In this document: in pieces, positions 11,226 through 24,711 of the stretch
Numbering within the stretch: the first letter of the stretch is position 1
Layout: each line of letters starts with the position of its first letter
NCBI GenBank assembly: GCA_012861695.1
Contig: JAAOOA010000457.1
Span: 60,001-124,000 of the forward strand
DNA length: 64,000 bases
Reading direction: 5' to 3'
From: Trematomus loennbergii
Taxonomy: Eukaryota > Chordata > Actinopteri > Perciformes > Nototheniidae
The notes under the pieces: generated by a model
Seen by the model: only the letters and a program-made list of their open reading frames with translations
What the model was told of the DNA's origin: nothing
Database searches by the model: none
Program-made: the position numbers and the translations under genes

Positions 11226-14200
11226 CTGTAGGGACGGAAACATTTAGATGTTTTCATATATTCTTTATCCTTTCTTATTGCAAATGTTTATTGTACTGTC
11301 AATCACCAATAAGCTGTATGAATTGTTCAGTTGTTTTTATTATATATTTCTCCAAGATATCAGCTAATGATTAAGAGCTGTCAACGTTTTAGCATTAACG
11401 CTCGCAATAAAGTGTCAGAAAACACAACCCTCTCTATTTTCCTCCATACCCAAATCTCTAAAAAAGGGGCTGCAACAGATCTGATAAAAATGTCATATTC
11501 TGGATGTAATAAATGTGCTTACTTCCCTCTATCTAGTTTTCCATAGACATGTAATCATTGCTCGGTGCAAACCTTGAATTTTTTAAAAGGTCAGGCTTTT
11601 GAGGCCACATGAAAATCTGCCTTGTTTTTTAGCTTGTTTTTCAATTCAATGGTTATAGAAGTTCCTTCATCTCAGAGAAGCATGTCATTCTTCAATGAAC
11701 CAAATTATTTTCCAATTAGAGAGTCACTTAAAGGGGACCTATCATGCAAAATGCACTTTTGTACGTCTTTTATACATGAATATGTGTCCCCGGTGTTCCA
11801 GGGAACTCACCAAGTGTCAGAAAACACAACCCTCTCTATTTTCCTCCATACCCAAATCTCTAAAAAAAAGGGGCTGCAACGGATCTGATAAAAACTGATC
11901 CAGATTTGAACACTGTCCTGACGTCAGGACGGTGGCGCTACGGCTATTGGGCCAACTCCACCAATCAGGAGGAGACAGCCACGGCCATTGCCGTTCGAAA
12001 GCGCTGGAGACACTGTAGTACATATGCCAGGCCTGTAGGTGGTGCTGTTCTCACTGAATCAGCCCTTGCTAAAACAGATCTAAAAAATGTCAAATTGAGC
12101 GAAATGAGGCATGGCTAAAATGCATGATCTGTTTGGTATTTGAAGAAAAAAAAGTATAAATATGCCTTATATAGGTATGGCCTACACTATATTATTCAAA
12201 TATAGCATGATAGGTCCACTTTAAGTAATATTTTCTGGAGAAAAAGACATGTCACTGTCACAGGCAGGGCATGTAGCATCGGCGACACAACTAGAAACAA
12301 AGAGATAGCTGTCCCCACAGAGATGAGTAAATTGAGGTTAACCTGGGTTTTGCGCTTTTAGGCATAGCAAGCCATCATGTAAAAAAAAATAGAAATCTCA
12401 GCCAGCAGGTTTTTGGACTCAATTATATGATAATCATCTTTTTACTGAAGCTGCTGCAGAAAGATTCCTATGTTTGGTTTAATTAAGATACAAAGAGAGA
12501 GTGTGATAAGGGCTCACCAGCAGCTTCCCACAAACCGAAGAGTTGGACTGATCCAGATTCTGAATAAGTGTCCTGTTGGAAAATAACAGAGAGGACAAAT
12601 CAGCAGCAGTAAATAGTTTCACAGACGGCTTATGAACCTCCACATCAACCTACTGTTCCCCGCAAATTAAAACATGCAGAGACAAATCATTCAACAATGT
12701 CAGGGCGGACGCAACAAAGGATCAGAGGCTAATTACAGCACATGATTGATTTTCACAGTCGCTCCTAAAATTGGAAATGCACGACATTAATTAAAGCCAA
12801 GGTAATTTGTAAACCAAGTGTAACACAGTGTTAACTCTACGTGCAGCCTTTTGTGAATGTCATGTTTTTCGTTGAACTGCAAGTTTCATCACCTCACTGT
12901 CAATGATTGTCAGTCAGATCATGATGTGTTTTTCTTTGCAGATTCATGCCTAAGATCAGCCAGTACTCACACAGCGTTTACGAAAATGCTAAATGTTAGA
13001 AAAATATCACTCGTCACCGGCTTGAGCTTCAATATCAGGATACATGTATTTATTATCCTTGTAAGAATGGAAGTAGTCATCACATACAGAGCTGCATGGG
13101 ACAAAATAGTTCCCGAATAGTGTCCTTGACATGCTTATATACAAGAAGGTGTTACAGTCACAAGATGGAGGAAACCGGTTCAAAGCAGTATTCAATGTTT
13201 AGTTCAGATTAGCTAAAGCCTGTGTAATCAATAAACATGACAGTCATATGTCTATCTCCATAGAGGCTGAATCATCATGTTAATCACATAGCTATCATAT
13301 GCCTAAAACAGTCCTGATGCTCTTCTAGGTAATCATACATCCTGTCATGTACACAGCTACGTAGGGCCTTTGTTATCATGTGTACTCTGATATTGGAAGA
13401 GGACATTCAGTATTTTCCCAACACTAAACAAAGCCCTCTCATCTTTTTTTTCCGAGCTCATGCAAAAACGGACAATAGCTCTGCAGCGATGACATCATAT
13501 CTCCTCTCACCCAGTGTGATGTTGTATCCGGGTGGGATGGCAAGGCACCTCCTCCTCGCCCTGTCCCAGCCGCAGTAAGGATCCCGAGAAAGGATGCAAT
13601 CCCTGCATGTGTCGCCATAGCGATTGCAGTCAGCCAGCGGCAGCCGTTGGACTTCCATCGCCGTGCCGACGTACATGTGACCCTAAGGAGGAAAACACGA
13701 AATAGACTGTGTGAGCCGCAACTGGAATAAATCAGTCCCTGTTGGGCAGTGTATTATTTAAAACTGTAACATTACCTACTGCGAACAAAATGTTATTATA
13801 ACATTTGTAATGTGGGGTCCTTCAATAGTGGGTTTTTTTCCCTTCAATAGTGTTTTATTGTCAGAGTTTATAGATACTACTTCTAATCTATTTTATTGTA
13901 TTTACTTGCACTATTTTATCTGTTTATCTGTTTTATTTTTACCTAAGATTTTCATCGACATAGTACTTTGCATAAGTATACTCTACGTAGTTTCTTTTTT
14001 CATGTAAAAATGTTCTATATCCTAAAAGCATTATAGTTTTTTTTAAATAGTTTTTTATAATTGATTTTATATATGTATTACTTACTTCTTTAACATTGTT
14101 TATGAATGCAGCATACACACCCAGTCAAATTATTCGCATGTGTAAACCTACTTGGCAATAAACCTGTTTCTGATTTCTGATTCTGAAATGAATAACATGA

Positions 14201-17200
14201 TGTTTTCTGAGATTTGTATTATTTGAAAAGGTAGCAGAGCCTCTGAAACAGCTTTTAAACCATCACGGAACAACATCTATTCGTATGAAATAACTAAATT
14301 AAATGTAGTATTTTCAAAAGGCTAGTTTCAAACCTAATGGAAAAATAAACATCCATCCATTTAATGAAAAATAACTTTGACCAAACTCAGCAAGAAATGT
14401 ATAATGACCAATATTTGCTCTTCTATCCTTTTTCAGATTCGTTCTTTCTCCAATAGATTGTTCATTGGGTTTCCTCCTGGCTATACATGACTTGAAATAC
14501 AATCTGCCTCATTTAGTTGGAGTGATAAGTACGGAAAGTCGATCGAGGTTGCACTACAGCGACTATCTGACCAATCCACCACTAATGAGAGCAATGGATT
14601 CTGAATGAAGCGTCAACAAGATGAAACACATTTATCCAGATTCATTTGATTCATTCTAAAAGCAGGAAGGCCACTGAAATCACACTCACCAAAGGGTAAC
14701 ACATTATTCCTCATACCTTTTGGGAGTCGATGGCCATCTTAAGAATGGGGCCCTCGTTGTGAAACAGAGAGTACTGAGATATGATGAAGACCCCCCGCTG
14801 GTGTGAAGAACCTTGAGAACTTTGCCTTGTTCTGTGGAAATAAAGAGACAGGAGATATTGTAAATGGTGTCAAGGGGAAGGATCTTCAAACGCCCTGCAA
14901 GATCACACACATACGAATAAACCCATGTGTGTATGCATTTTGGTTTTGTCTTTTGCCTGAGCTGCAGATCCTTGTTGTGCTTTCCAAAGGATTTTATAAA
15001 TACATGGATTTGTCTTGGACAGGTAGGCTGGAAGGCAACATGGTGGACTAGGGTTTTAGAGATTTCTTTGAACAGGCATTTGTAAAAGAGAAATAGTTGT
15101 ACTTGTTTAACCTGAACCTCTTGTGATTTGAACACCAAAGGGGCAACTGGAGTACAATAGAGTGAGTCTGTTTATCTGATTAAAGGATGAGGTTAAGAGG
15201 TGGAGCTCTGCAGAACTCCTTGAACACATCCAGCAGTGAAAATCAAATCACTTTTGGATCAATCACAACACTGCAAAGCCAAAGGTTGTTTCCCGCTGGA
15301 ACTATGGTGCATCCAACGTCCAGAAATGATCATTATTGTCTTCTTTTCTCCGTAGCATGCAGCAGATGAGTAATGCATGAAACAAATGAAAAAAAGAGAT
15401 AACTCAGGGGCCCAGGTGATCCAGGTCTACTGCATATCAAATGAATTTGTGCTAATAAAATGTGCTGGGAATTCTGTATGCACCACTAGAGCAGAATACC
15501 AACTGACATGATGTAAGCCGTGAGGTGGGTTCAGCTTTATTCGAGCCCTGTGTCCACAACTAGCCTCCAGACACTCATTACCCTCACGGTTTTGTGCTTA
15601 TATGTTGCTCATTTCTAAATTGAAAAATGTTTAATTAAATTATTACCATGTAGGCTTGGGGCCAGGTAGTATGCAAGCGTAGATAAATATTCTACAAGAA
15701 CAGAGTGTGAGCAGGAGACACTGGAGGGGTCCTCAGATGATTAGGTTCTCCTGGCTTTAAAGAGGACCTATTATGCAAAATCCACTTGTTCATGTCTTTT
15801 CTACATCAACATGTGTCCCCTCTTCTTCATGTCTTTTCTACATCAACATGTGTCCCCCTTCTTCATTCTCTCTACATCAACATGTGTCCCCTCTTCTTCA
15901 TGTCTTTCTACATCAACATGTGTCCCCTCTTCTTCACGTCTTTTCTACATCAACATGTGTCCCCTCTTCTTCATGTCTTTTCTACATCAACATGTGTCCC
16001 CTCTTCTCATGTCTCTTCTACATCAACATGTGTCCCCTCTTCTTCATGTCTCTTCTACATCAACATGTGTCCCCTCTTCTTCACGTCTTTCTACATCAAC
16101 ATGTGTCCCCTCTTCTTCATGTCTCTTCTACATCAACATGTGTCCCCTCTTCTTCATGTCTCTTCTACATCAACATGTGTCCCCTCTTCTTCATGTCTCT
16201 TCTACATCAACATGTGTCCCCTCTTCTTCATGTCTCTTCTACATCAACATGTGTCCCCTCTTCTTCATGTCTCTTCTACATCAACATGTGTCCCCTCTTC
16301 TTCATGTCTCTTCTACATCAACATGTGTCCCCTCTTCTTCATGTCTCTTCTACATCAACATGTGTCCCCTCTTCTTCATGTCTCTTCTACATCAACATGT
16401 GTCCCCTCTTCTTCATGTCTCTTCTACATCAACATGTGTCCCCTCTTCTTCATGTCTCTTCTACATCAACATGTGTCCCCTCTTCTTCATGTCTCTTCTA
16501 CATCAACATGTGTCCCCTCTTCTTCATGTCTCTTCTACATCAACATGTGTCCCCTCTTCTTCATGTCTCTTCTACATCAACATGTGTCCCCTCTTCTTCA
16601 TGTCTCTTCTACATCAACATGTGTCCCCTCTTCTTCATGTCTCTTCTTCATCAACATGTGTCCCCTCTGTGAAAGAGACTCTGAAAGTTTCAGGAACAAA
16701 GATTCTCTCTCTTTTTGTCCTGATCCATTTATAAAAACCTGTCTGAAAATGAGCTGATCAGATTTTGGCCACTTTATGATGTCATAACGATGTTTTGTCT
16801 TGTGTAACCATTAGCCAATCAGCAACCAAGGTAACCCCCCCCCACCTTATCACCTGAATCTCCTCCTAGAGCACCATTGTGTTCTTTTAACCAAATCTCT
16901 CTCAGAGGGGCGTGGGGAGGGGCTCCTTATTTTCATCTAAAGTAACAGACAGAGAATCAGCACTTTGGAAACAGGGCTGAAACAGAGGGGATTATGGGAT
17001 GCTGCAATGATCTGTTTGGTGTTTCAGCCAATCAGAGACAGGCTCTGTATATATCTGAGACCTATAATATATTGATGAAAAACAGTATAATAGGGGACCT
17101 TTAAAGCTACCCATGTGTTCACTCCGTCTCTTCACCCTGCATTACTCTCTTTTGGTTGGCTTCCAAGCACATGAACCACACATCCATGCACTGTTTTCAT

Positions 17201-20200
17201 TTACTGTAAATGCTATTTTATTTCTATTGAGATATTTACATTTGGAATGTTTATTTCAAGTCTTTTCATTTGTATTGTGCCAAATGTGCCAACTTGGGAT
17301 CAATAAAGTACTTCTTATCTTGTCTTATTTCTGATCTACCCACATCCTTGTTGTTTTGGAACCAATGTCTTCTTCTTTGTCACATTCCCTAAGCAGTTTG
17401 TCACGTGGGAACAGACAAAAATATCTTGATAATTGGGCATTGTGATGAAAATGTCATGTGGGACGGTGTGTCATGCATCGAATCCAGTCAGACATCTATT
17501 TGTTTTTCGTGGCTGACATTTCGGAGAACATGTACTATGCAGATGTGTGTGATCAGCAAGTGCAGTCAAGTGATCACCGCTGATAGACAGAGGGAAAACA
17601 CTAGTATTACAAGTAGGCTGACTAAACAAACCCTTTGGCATTAGCCCATTAGCACACAGTAGCAGACCAAAAGCATGCAGCAAAGCAGTCCAGAAATCGT
17701 CCGACAAAAATGTTGCTTTTGAATGTATGGTTTTAAAAATAACTCTATATACTCTACTCTATATATACACATATGTGCACATCAATGCTGATTTGCAACC
17801 TGGTCCTAGATATTGTCCCTAAAATCCAATTCCATTCACAATTCTTGAGTTGCTATTTGAATTGAAAGCAATGGTAAAGGAAAACGGTAAAGGAAGTCTT
17901 GGCCCTAATTTCCCTTATTGTTAGAACCACAGGATAGACCCTAACCCCAAAATACTTGTTGCCCGCAGAGCAGGGGTGTCAAACTCAATTTCATCGCGGG
18001 CCACATTCGCATAAAGGTTGCACTCAAAGGGCCGGTTGTAACTATATAAATATATAATATATATATATATAAAATAATGTATTATATTACATTATTGCCT
18101 CTGAATTGGATTATTATCGGATAGGATAATAACTTAGTAATTAACTACGTCTGAAAGCAGAAGTCCAGGGCAAATAATTGCAAGTCTCTTCAGTGCGCAT
18201 GTCACAAAACGAGATGCATTGTGGGACATGTAGTTTATGGGCAACCTGCTTATGTAAAGTGGCATGTAACCGTATAATAAACGTATTATATTCTTTGCAA
18301 GCTCTTGCGGGGCCACATAAAATGAAGTCGCGGGCCGGATTTGGCCCCCGGGCCTTGTGTTTGAGAGCCCTGCCCCAGAGGCTAAATTGTTGTCAGACCA
18401 ATAGCTGATTGTGCTAACAGCTATTTATCCAATACTGTACGGTTATACAGTATTCCTGAAACGACTAGCGGCTAATAGCTAATCGTTAGCAACAACCAGG
18501 TTTTGCATGCCTGCACTTCAGTTTCTGCTATTATAAAGAAGAGAAGTCAATACATAAATATAGATTGTTGATTCATCAAGTCTATATCTTCTGGTAAAAA
18601 TTACATTACATTACATGTTAGACGTTTTTATCCAAAGCGACTTACATATCAATACTGTGGACAAACCCCACAGGAGCAATTTGGGATGAAGTGTCTTGCC
18701 CAGGGACACAACGACATACTGACTACAGTGGGGTTTGAACCTGTGACCTCCTGTTCCCAACACCAAGGCTCTACCCACTGCGCCACATGCCTATCAAAAA
18801 TAGCCTATTATTCTTCTTTTGGAACTTGTGTTACTGTGTTCAATATGGAGGAACATTTGTCAGCGTTGCACAAATGAACACAATACACCAAGTCTGTGTG
18901 AATGTATTCTCCGACTATCATTTGGTCCAAGAGAAGTCTAACTCATGAATATTGTTTCCTGTTTCCAAACAAACTGTGACAGCAGACTCCCAGGCCTGAT
19001 GGGATGTGATACTTTTTCCAACATTTCACTGTTGTTGAATATTTCTGTCTTGCATTTTAAAAATCCTTTGTGTCCATGTAGCTCCAAGCCATAGCTCTCT
19101 TTACTGCAACAGGCAATAACACTCCTGGACAGCTAAGTGCAGCATCACTCTCCGAGACCCAGACTCTCTGCTCAATATTTCTTCATTGCCTACTTTCTTG
19201 TTGCCGAGTGTAAGGAGATTTATTCGACTAAAAGCCCATGAAAATGTTCTTCTACCTTTTACCATTTCCATTTCCCTAACTCATTTCCGCCAGACGATTC
19301 CAAAGAATGACATCAACTATTTAAAGGCTCCCTGCAGAAAGATGTTTGTCTTTTGTCACGTCTGAGATTATTTTGCCTTCCCCACTGTGAAAATGTGATT
19401 ACAGTGATACCTTTTTATCTTACATCTTCATTTCCTGCTTGCTCCCTCCGTGAGGCACTTTCAAACTTGTAATTAGGCCGCCAGCGTGGAGCTGTACACT
19501 TCTTTTGTCCTAAAACTGTCTTTTCATAATCTTCAAATCTTTTTTATTCTTTTTGAAGTCAAAGATAACATTACCCATTATATCTAGTTTATTCTCATAG
19601 GATTCTTTATTCCTGTCTACAGCTATTTTCAGCTCTTTTATCAAAAACAAACGTGATAAAGATAGCGGCAAGAAATACTGACGGGGGGGGGAAAGGGTGA
19701 CAGTGCTGAACCTGTGCAGCATCTGCTGATAGCATCTTTTTCTGGTTTTATTTTACCACAGAGAGTTTGCTGAGCACACATATTCTTCCACAGTAAACAC
19801 CTCCTGTGTACCTTTCTACATTTATGCAGTTGCTTACAGTTATAATCTAAAAGCAGTGAAGGTTGGAAAGAAAGCCAAGAGTAAATATTCATGTTTCCAT
19901 CTGGCATAAAGGTTAAAACTTGCCTTCCTTTTTAGAAAATATATTCTTCTCTTCACTCTAAGGTGCTGTCAGTCACATCCCAAAGTCCTATTTTTCCACC
20001 GCTTGGTTCACCATTGTAACCTTTAAGCTACTGCCATCTCGAATGTCATACTGTGAAGAAAAAATTGCTTCTGATCTCATATATAAAGTCAACTTGAAAG
20101 TGTTTCATTCTGACATGTCCCCGATCCCTGAGGCGATCTTTTTGCTGTATCGCCTCCATGTGTGAAAAAGTCCAAGCAGCTTCACGTCTTCATGGTGATC

Positions 20201-23200
20201 AATCTGTCACTGAGTTACTGAAGGGAAATATGACTTTCACTTCTGCTTGTTCTTTCAAGCACTCACCAGTCAAAAACAACAACCAGTGATAGCCAGAGGA
20301 GACTGGAGCAAAGGTCTACAACCTGTCATACGTCCTTCGCAGCTCTTTAGGGTCCGGACACAACACACTTACACCAGCTGTAGATCTTGCAATGTGTCCA
20401 CACTTGACAGCACAGCCAAATTACTTGCAGCAAATTCATGATTTAGGTTTCTCAGAGCTTTCTTACTTTGGTGTTCTTCTTTACCAAGTCAATCACCATG
20501 GGCCAAGGCATCACACATGTTCTTCAATTGTATTCTGAGCACAGATCAGTGGTATGAAGGAAGCCAAATAAGTTAGTTTTGGTTAACAATAAAGACTATT
20601 GGCTAGTTGTTCTCCACAGACTTATCACATGTCCGTTTTCTACCTGGTGATAGGGTCACTTGTATCATAGGAATGAATTTGCCTTGAATTGCTCTAAACT
20701 GGTTTTCTAACGAGGTCGATGACTTAACTCCGATTTCTTTGAGTGCCGTCTAGAAACATGGTTTTTACAGCTGCATCAATATCTGGCAATGTCAGCTTCA
20801 CTTTAGAGTCCAAAGGGACTCCGATGAGTAAAACTGGAGCAAAGGTTACACACTGTCAAAGCTCCTTTGCAGCTCTTTAGGGTCTTAAGACAACACACAC
20901 TGTAGATCTTGCAATGTGTCCAGCACCGTTTTATCCAGCTAACACTTGGTCAACGGACCAAACTGACTTGATTTGACCCATTTAGGTTTCTCCAAGTTGT
21001 CATGTCCAGCTTTCTTTTCTTCATTGACAAGCCAAACACCATGGGCCAAGGCATCAGAAATGATCTTGAATTGTATTCTGAGCCCATAACAGACTATCAA
21101 AGATAATTGGCATAAAGGTAGCTACAGGAGTGTGTTTGATATACTATAAAAACTAGATATTTCTCACTTTCTCCCTGGTGATAGGGCTACTTATTGATCG
21201 GAATAAATTACTCTAAACCAGCTTCCAACCAGGTCTACGACTCAACTCCAATTTTAAATACCAGGGCTGTGTCGAGACGTGTAACTGCATCTATTGCTAG
21301 TAATGTTCGATGGACTCAAGACACCTAAGGGACTCCAATGAGGAAAACTGGACTGGTCTACAACCTGTCATAGCTTTAGGGTTCTGACAAATGCTCACGC
21401 TGACTGTGGATTCTTAATGTGTCCACGCTGTTGGCTCCAACACTTGTCAGCAAAACTGACTTGCAGCTAATCCGTGATTTACAGTAAACTGTTTAGGTTT
21501 CTTGCAAGTTGTCACATCATGTCAAATATGCTCGGAGAAAGAAAAAAAAGCGCTCACTACCTGCTCAACACCTCAACACCAACATGCTAACGTTTGGAAT
21601 TAGCGAAAGATGAAAAAATACATCAGGGCTGCTAAAGATATTTTATACAATCCAAACCTTTAGGACCATAGACAATGTATTTTATTATTTCCTAAGCAAC
21701 ACTTTGATTGTATTCTAAGTATATAAGAAAAACCTTTCACAGTAGTTTGTTTTGGGTTAACAAAAAACCCTATTGAATACTTATCCCCACCTAGATCTTG
21801 TCAGTTTTCTCTCTGGTGATAGTGCTACTCAGTATCTCTCAGCAACAATAAAAGGGATCATTTTGCCTTGAATTAGTATAAACTGCCTTTTAACCAGGTC
21901 TACTAATCAACTCAAATACAGTGCTCTTTACAGCTACATCTATTGCTGTAATTACCGGTTGTACTTAGACACTGTCGACCAAAATAGACTCCACTGAAAC
22001 TGAGGAAAAAACGAAATACCAAATGCAACTGCGACATCAAACCCTGCATGATGGGATAATATCCATTAAATATTCAAATAACTTCAACTTTAGTTCTGTT
22101 GGCCCAAAAAACAGTTGAGTTATTTTGCATATGTTATAGGAGTATAAAAGGAGTTTTGAAACTGCTTGGAGGTAATACGTTTTCTGTCATGTTCAGAAGT
22201 TGATATGTGCCACAATCTCTGCTGAATTAACGTGCTGCCTTGCGATCAAAAAGAACTAAAAATGAACTGAGTCAAAACCTGCAGCTTCCTGTCAGCCTGC
22301 ATCACACGGAGACGTCCCACGAGACTAGTTAGAACGGGTTTAAAACACAAAGTATGTGGTGAGCTATTTATCTAATTAAGACTCTGCATGGCATCGCCCT
22401 GTCAGTTTGTTCTAGGTCAACATTTCAACGTGAATTCCTTTAGCCTCCAAATGTCATCATCACCAAATGACTGCGAGCAGTATAAACAAGATGTGCGGTG
22501 AAGTAAGATGAGTCTTAGTTGACTACTCAATTCTGTTTTGTCAATTTGGACATTTCAGAGGTCGTTAATATTCGCTTATACACTGCCTAACATGACAGGT
22601 GCAGTCATATCAATCCACAAAAAGAAGTCTGATGGATTTAACATCAGGTGTGGATAACAAACATACGTTTTCGTCCATCAGAAAACACTGTAAAAACGTT
22701 TTAAATTCATTTTTATATTTGCGGAGAGTGCGAAACTTTGGATTCATGATGGCTAACCTATCAATAGTAAAGAAAAGTACAAGAAAACAAGAGAAGAAGT
22801 TAAACGACAGAGAGCTAACATTGGAGATATCAGCAGAAGAAGACAGACGGGAAGTAAACACTAACGGGAACAGCAGAAGAAGACAAACAGGAAGTAAACA
22901 CTAACGGGAACAGCAGAAGAAGACAGACGGGAAGTAAACACTAAAGGGAACAGCAGAAGAAGACAAACAGGAAGTAAACACTAAAGGGAACAGCAGAAGA
23001 AGAAAGACGGGAAGTAAACACTAAAGGGAACAGCAGAAGAAGACAAACAGGAAGTAAACACTAAAGGGAACAGCAGAAGAAGAAAGACGGGAAGTAAACA
23101 CTAAAGGGAACAGCAGAAGAAGACAAACAGGAAGTAAACACTAAAGGGAACAGCAGAAGAAGACAAACAGGAAGTAAACACTAAAGGGAACAGCAGAAGA

Positions 23201-24632
23201 AGAAAGACGGGAAGTAAACACTAAGGGAACAGCAGAAGAAGAAAGACGGAAGTAAACACTAAAGGGAACAGCAGAAGAAGACAAAGAGGAAGTAAACACT
23301 AAGGGAACAGCAGAAGAAGACAGACAGGACGTAAACACTAAGGGAACAGCAGAAGAAGACAGACAGGAAGTAAAACGAAAGGGAACAGCAGAAGAAGACA
23401 GACAGGACGTAAACACTAAAGGGAACAGCAGAAGAAGACAAACAGGAAGTAAACACTAAAGGGAACAGCAGAAGAAGACAGACAGGACGTAAACACTAAA
23501 GGGAACAGCAGAAGAAGACAACAGGAAGTAAACACTAACGGGAACAGCAGAAGAAGACAGACAGGACGTAAACACTAAAGGGAACAGCAGAAGAAGACAG
23601 ACAGGAAGTAAACACTAAAGGGAACAGCAGAAGAAGACAGACAGGAAGTAAACACTAAAGGGAACAGCAGAAGAAGACAAACAGGAAGTAAACACTAAAG
23701 GGAACAGCAGAAGAAGACAGACAGGAAGTAAACAATGTCGGGAACACAGTATGCATTGGTACGCCATGTATTATGTTATTTCCCCTATATTACAGCCCTC
23801 ATCAAGGTGCCATTTAACACACAAAGTCAAGTCACTCTGAATCTGTAAAACTACCCAGGAATATTCGCTTTGATCATCTGAATATGTTGTAAGAAGATAA
23901 CATTTTGCATACAAAATCAAAGATGCATGAAAAGAAAAAGAGGGTGGAGATAAATATGCAATTCTGTGCATGTTTATCTTATGCATGGGTATTTTGTGAA
24001 AATAAGTATTGATCTCCATGGGATTTTTTAAATCTAGAATTATTCAACAATGCTAATCTCTTTTTCTCTAGCTTCAACATTTATTGTTTCCATTTCATAA
24101 TCCCCGGCGTATGAACAGTGATTCGCAAGAGTAGCTGTGGAAAATACAATCAAGAGGACGCAGACATGATGAGCAAAATAGCTGTCGACATCGATGCAAA
24201 ATTAAAGTGAATTTAATGTGGTTGTCTAGTCTGCATGTCATTGTGACATCGACATGCATTGCTAAATGAACCGAACCAGAATGGAAATATGCACCACGGT
24301 TCTATTCAAGCATAAATAATTCATGTTTTTTCTGGTCTTCTTCATCGAACTCATCCCTTGTATTGATATTTATCGTCTGAACACTCTGTATTTACCCTCC
24401 AGGCTATCACACTAACATCAGCCATTACTCAGTCTTGCATATAAACGGTGCGGCTTGTGTCTCTGTGCTCGTCTTTGTGGAAGATATTTATTGAAAAAAA
24501 TGTCCCAGGGCTACCCAAAATGCATCTGCTCTGATGTCACTGCCACTGCTCCAGAGGTGGACCCTGGCTCGCCACAGCTCCTCTTCTGATTGGTTTACCC
24601 TGCTCTAATGTTACGATCCATCAGAAGCGGAG

Positions 24633-24711
<79 letters not shown>

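Noticed and set aside
10805..11257. 150-codon frame overlapping sema7a exon 14
   Set aside because: It is the alternative frame of the exon; the frame with the Ig cysteines and GPI signal is the homologous one.
15789..16668. CRISPR-like array
   Set aside because: The units are direct tandem repeats without unique spacers, in a vertebrate genome.
15773..16757. Three overlapping open frames of about 300 codons
   Set aside because: They are the three registers of a 37-bp tandem repeat without stops; no domain, no splice context.
18725..18760. tRNA gene suggested by GGGGTTTGAACCTG
   Set aside because: No acceptor stem or anticodon arm could be formed; the motif belongs to a dispersed repeat.
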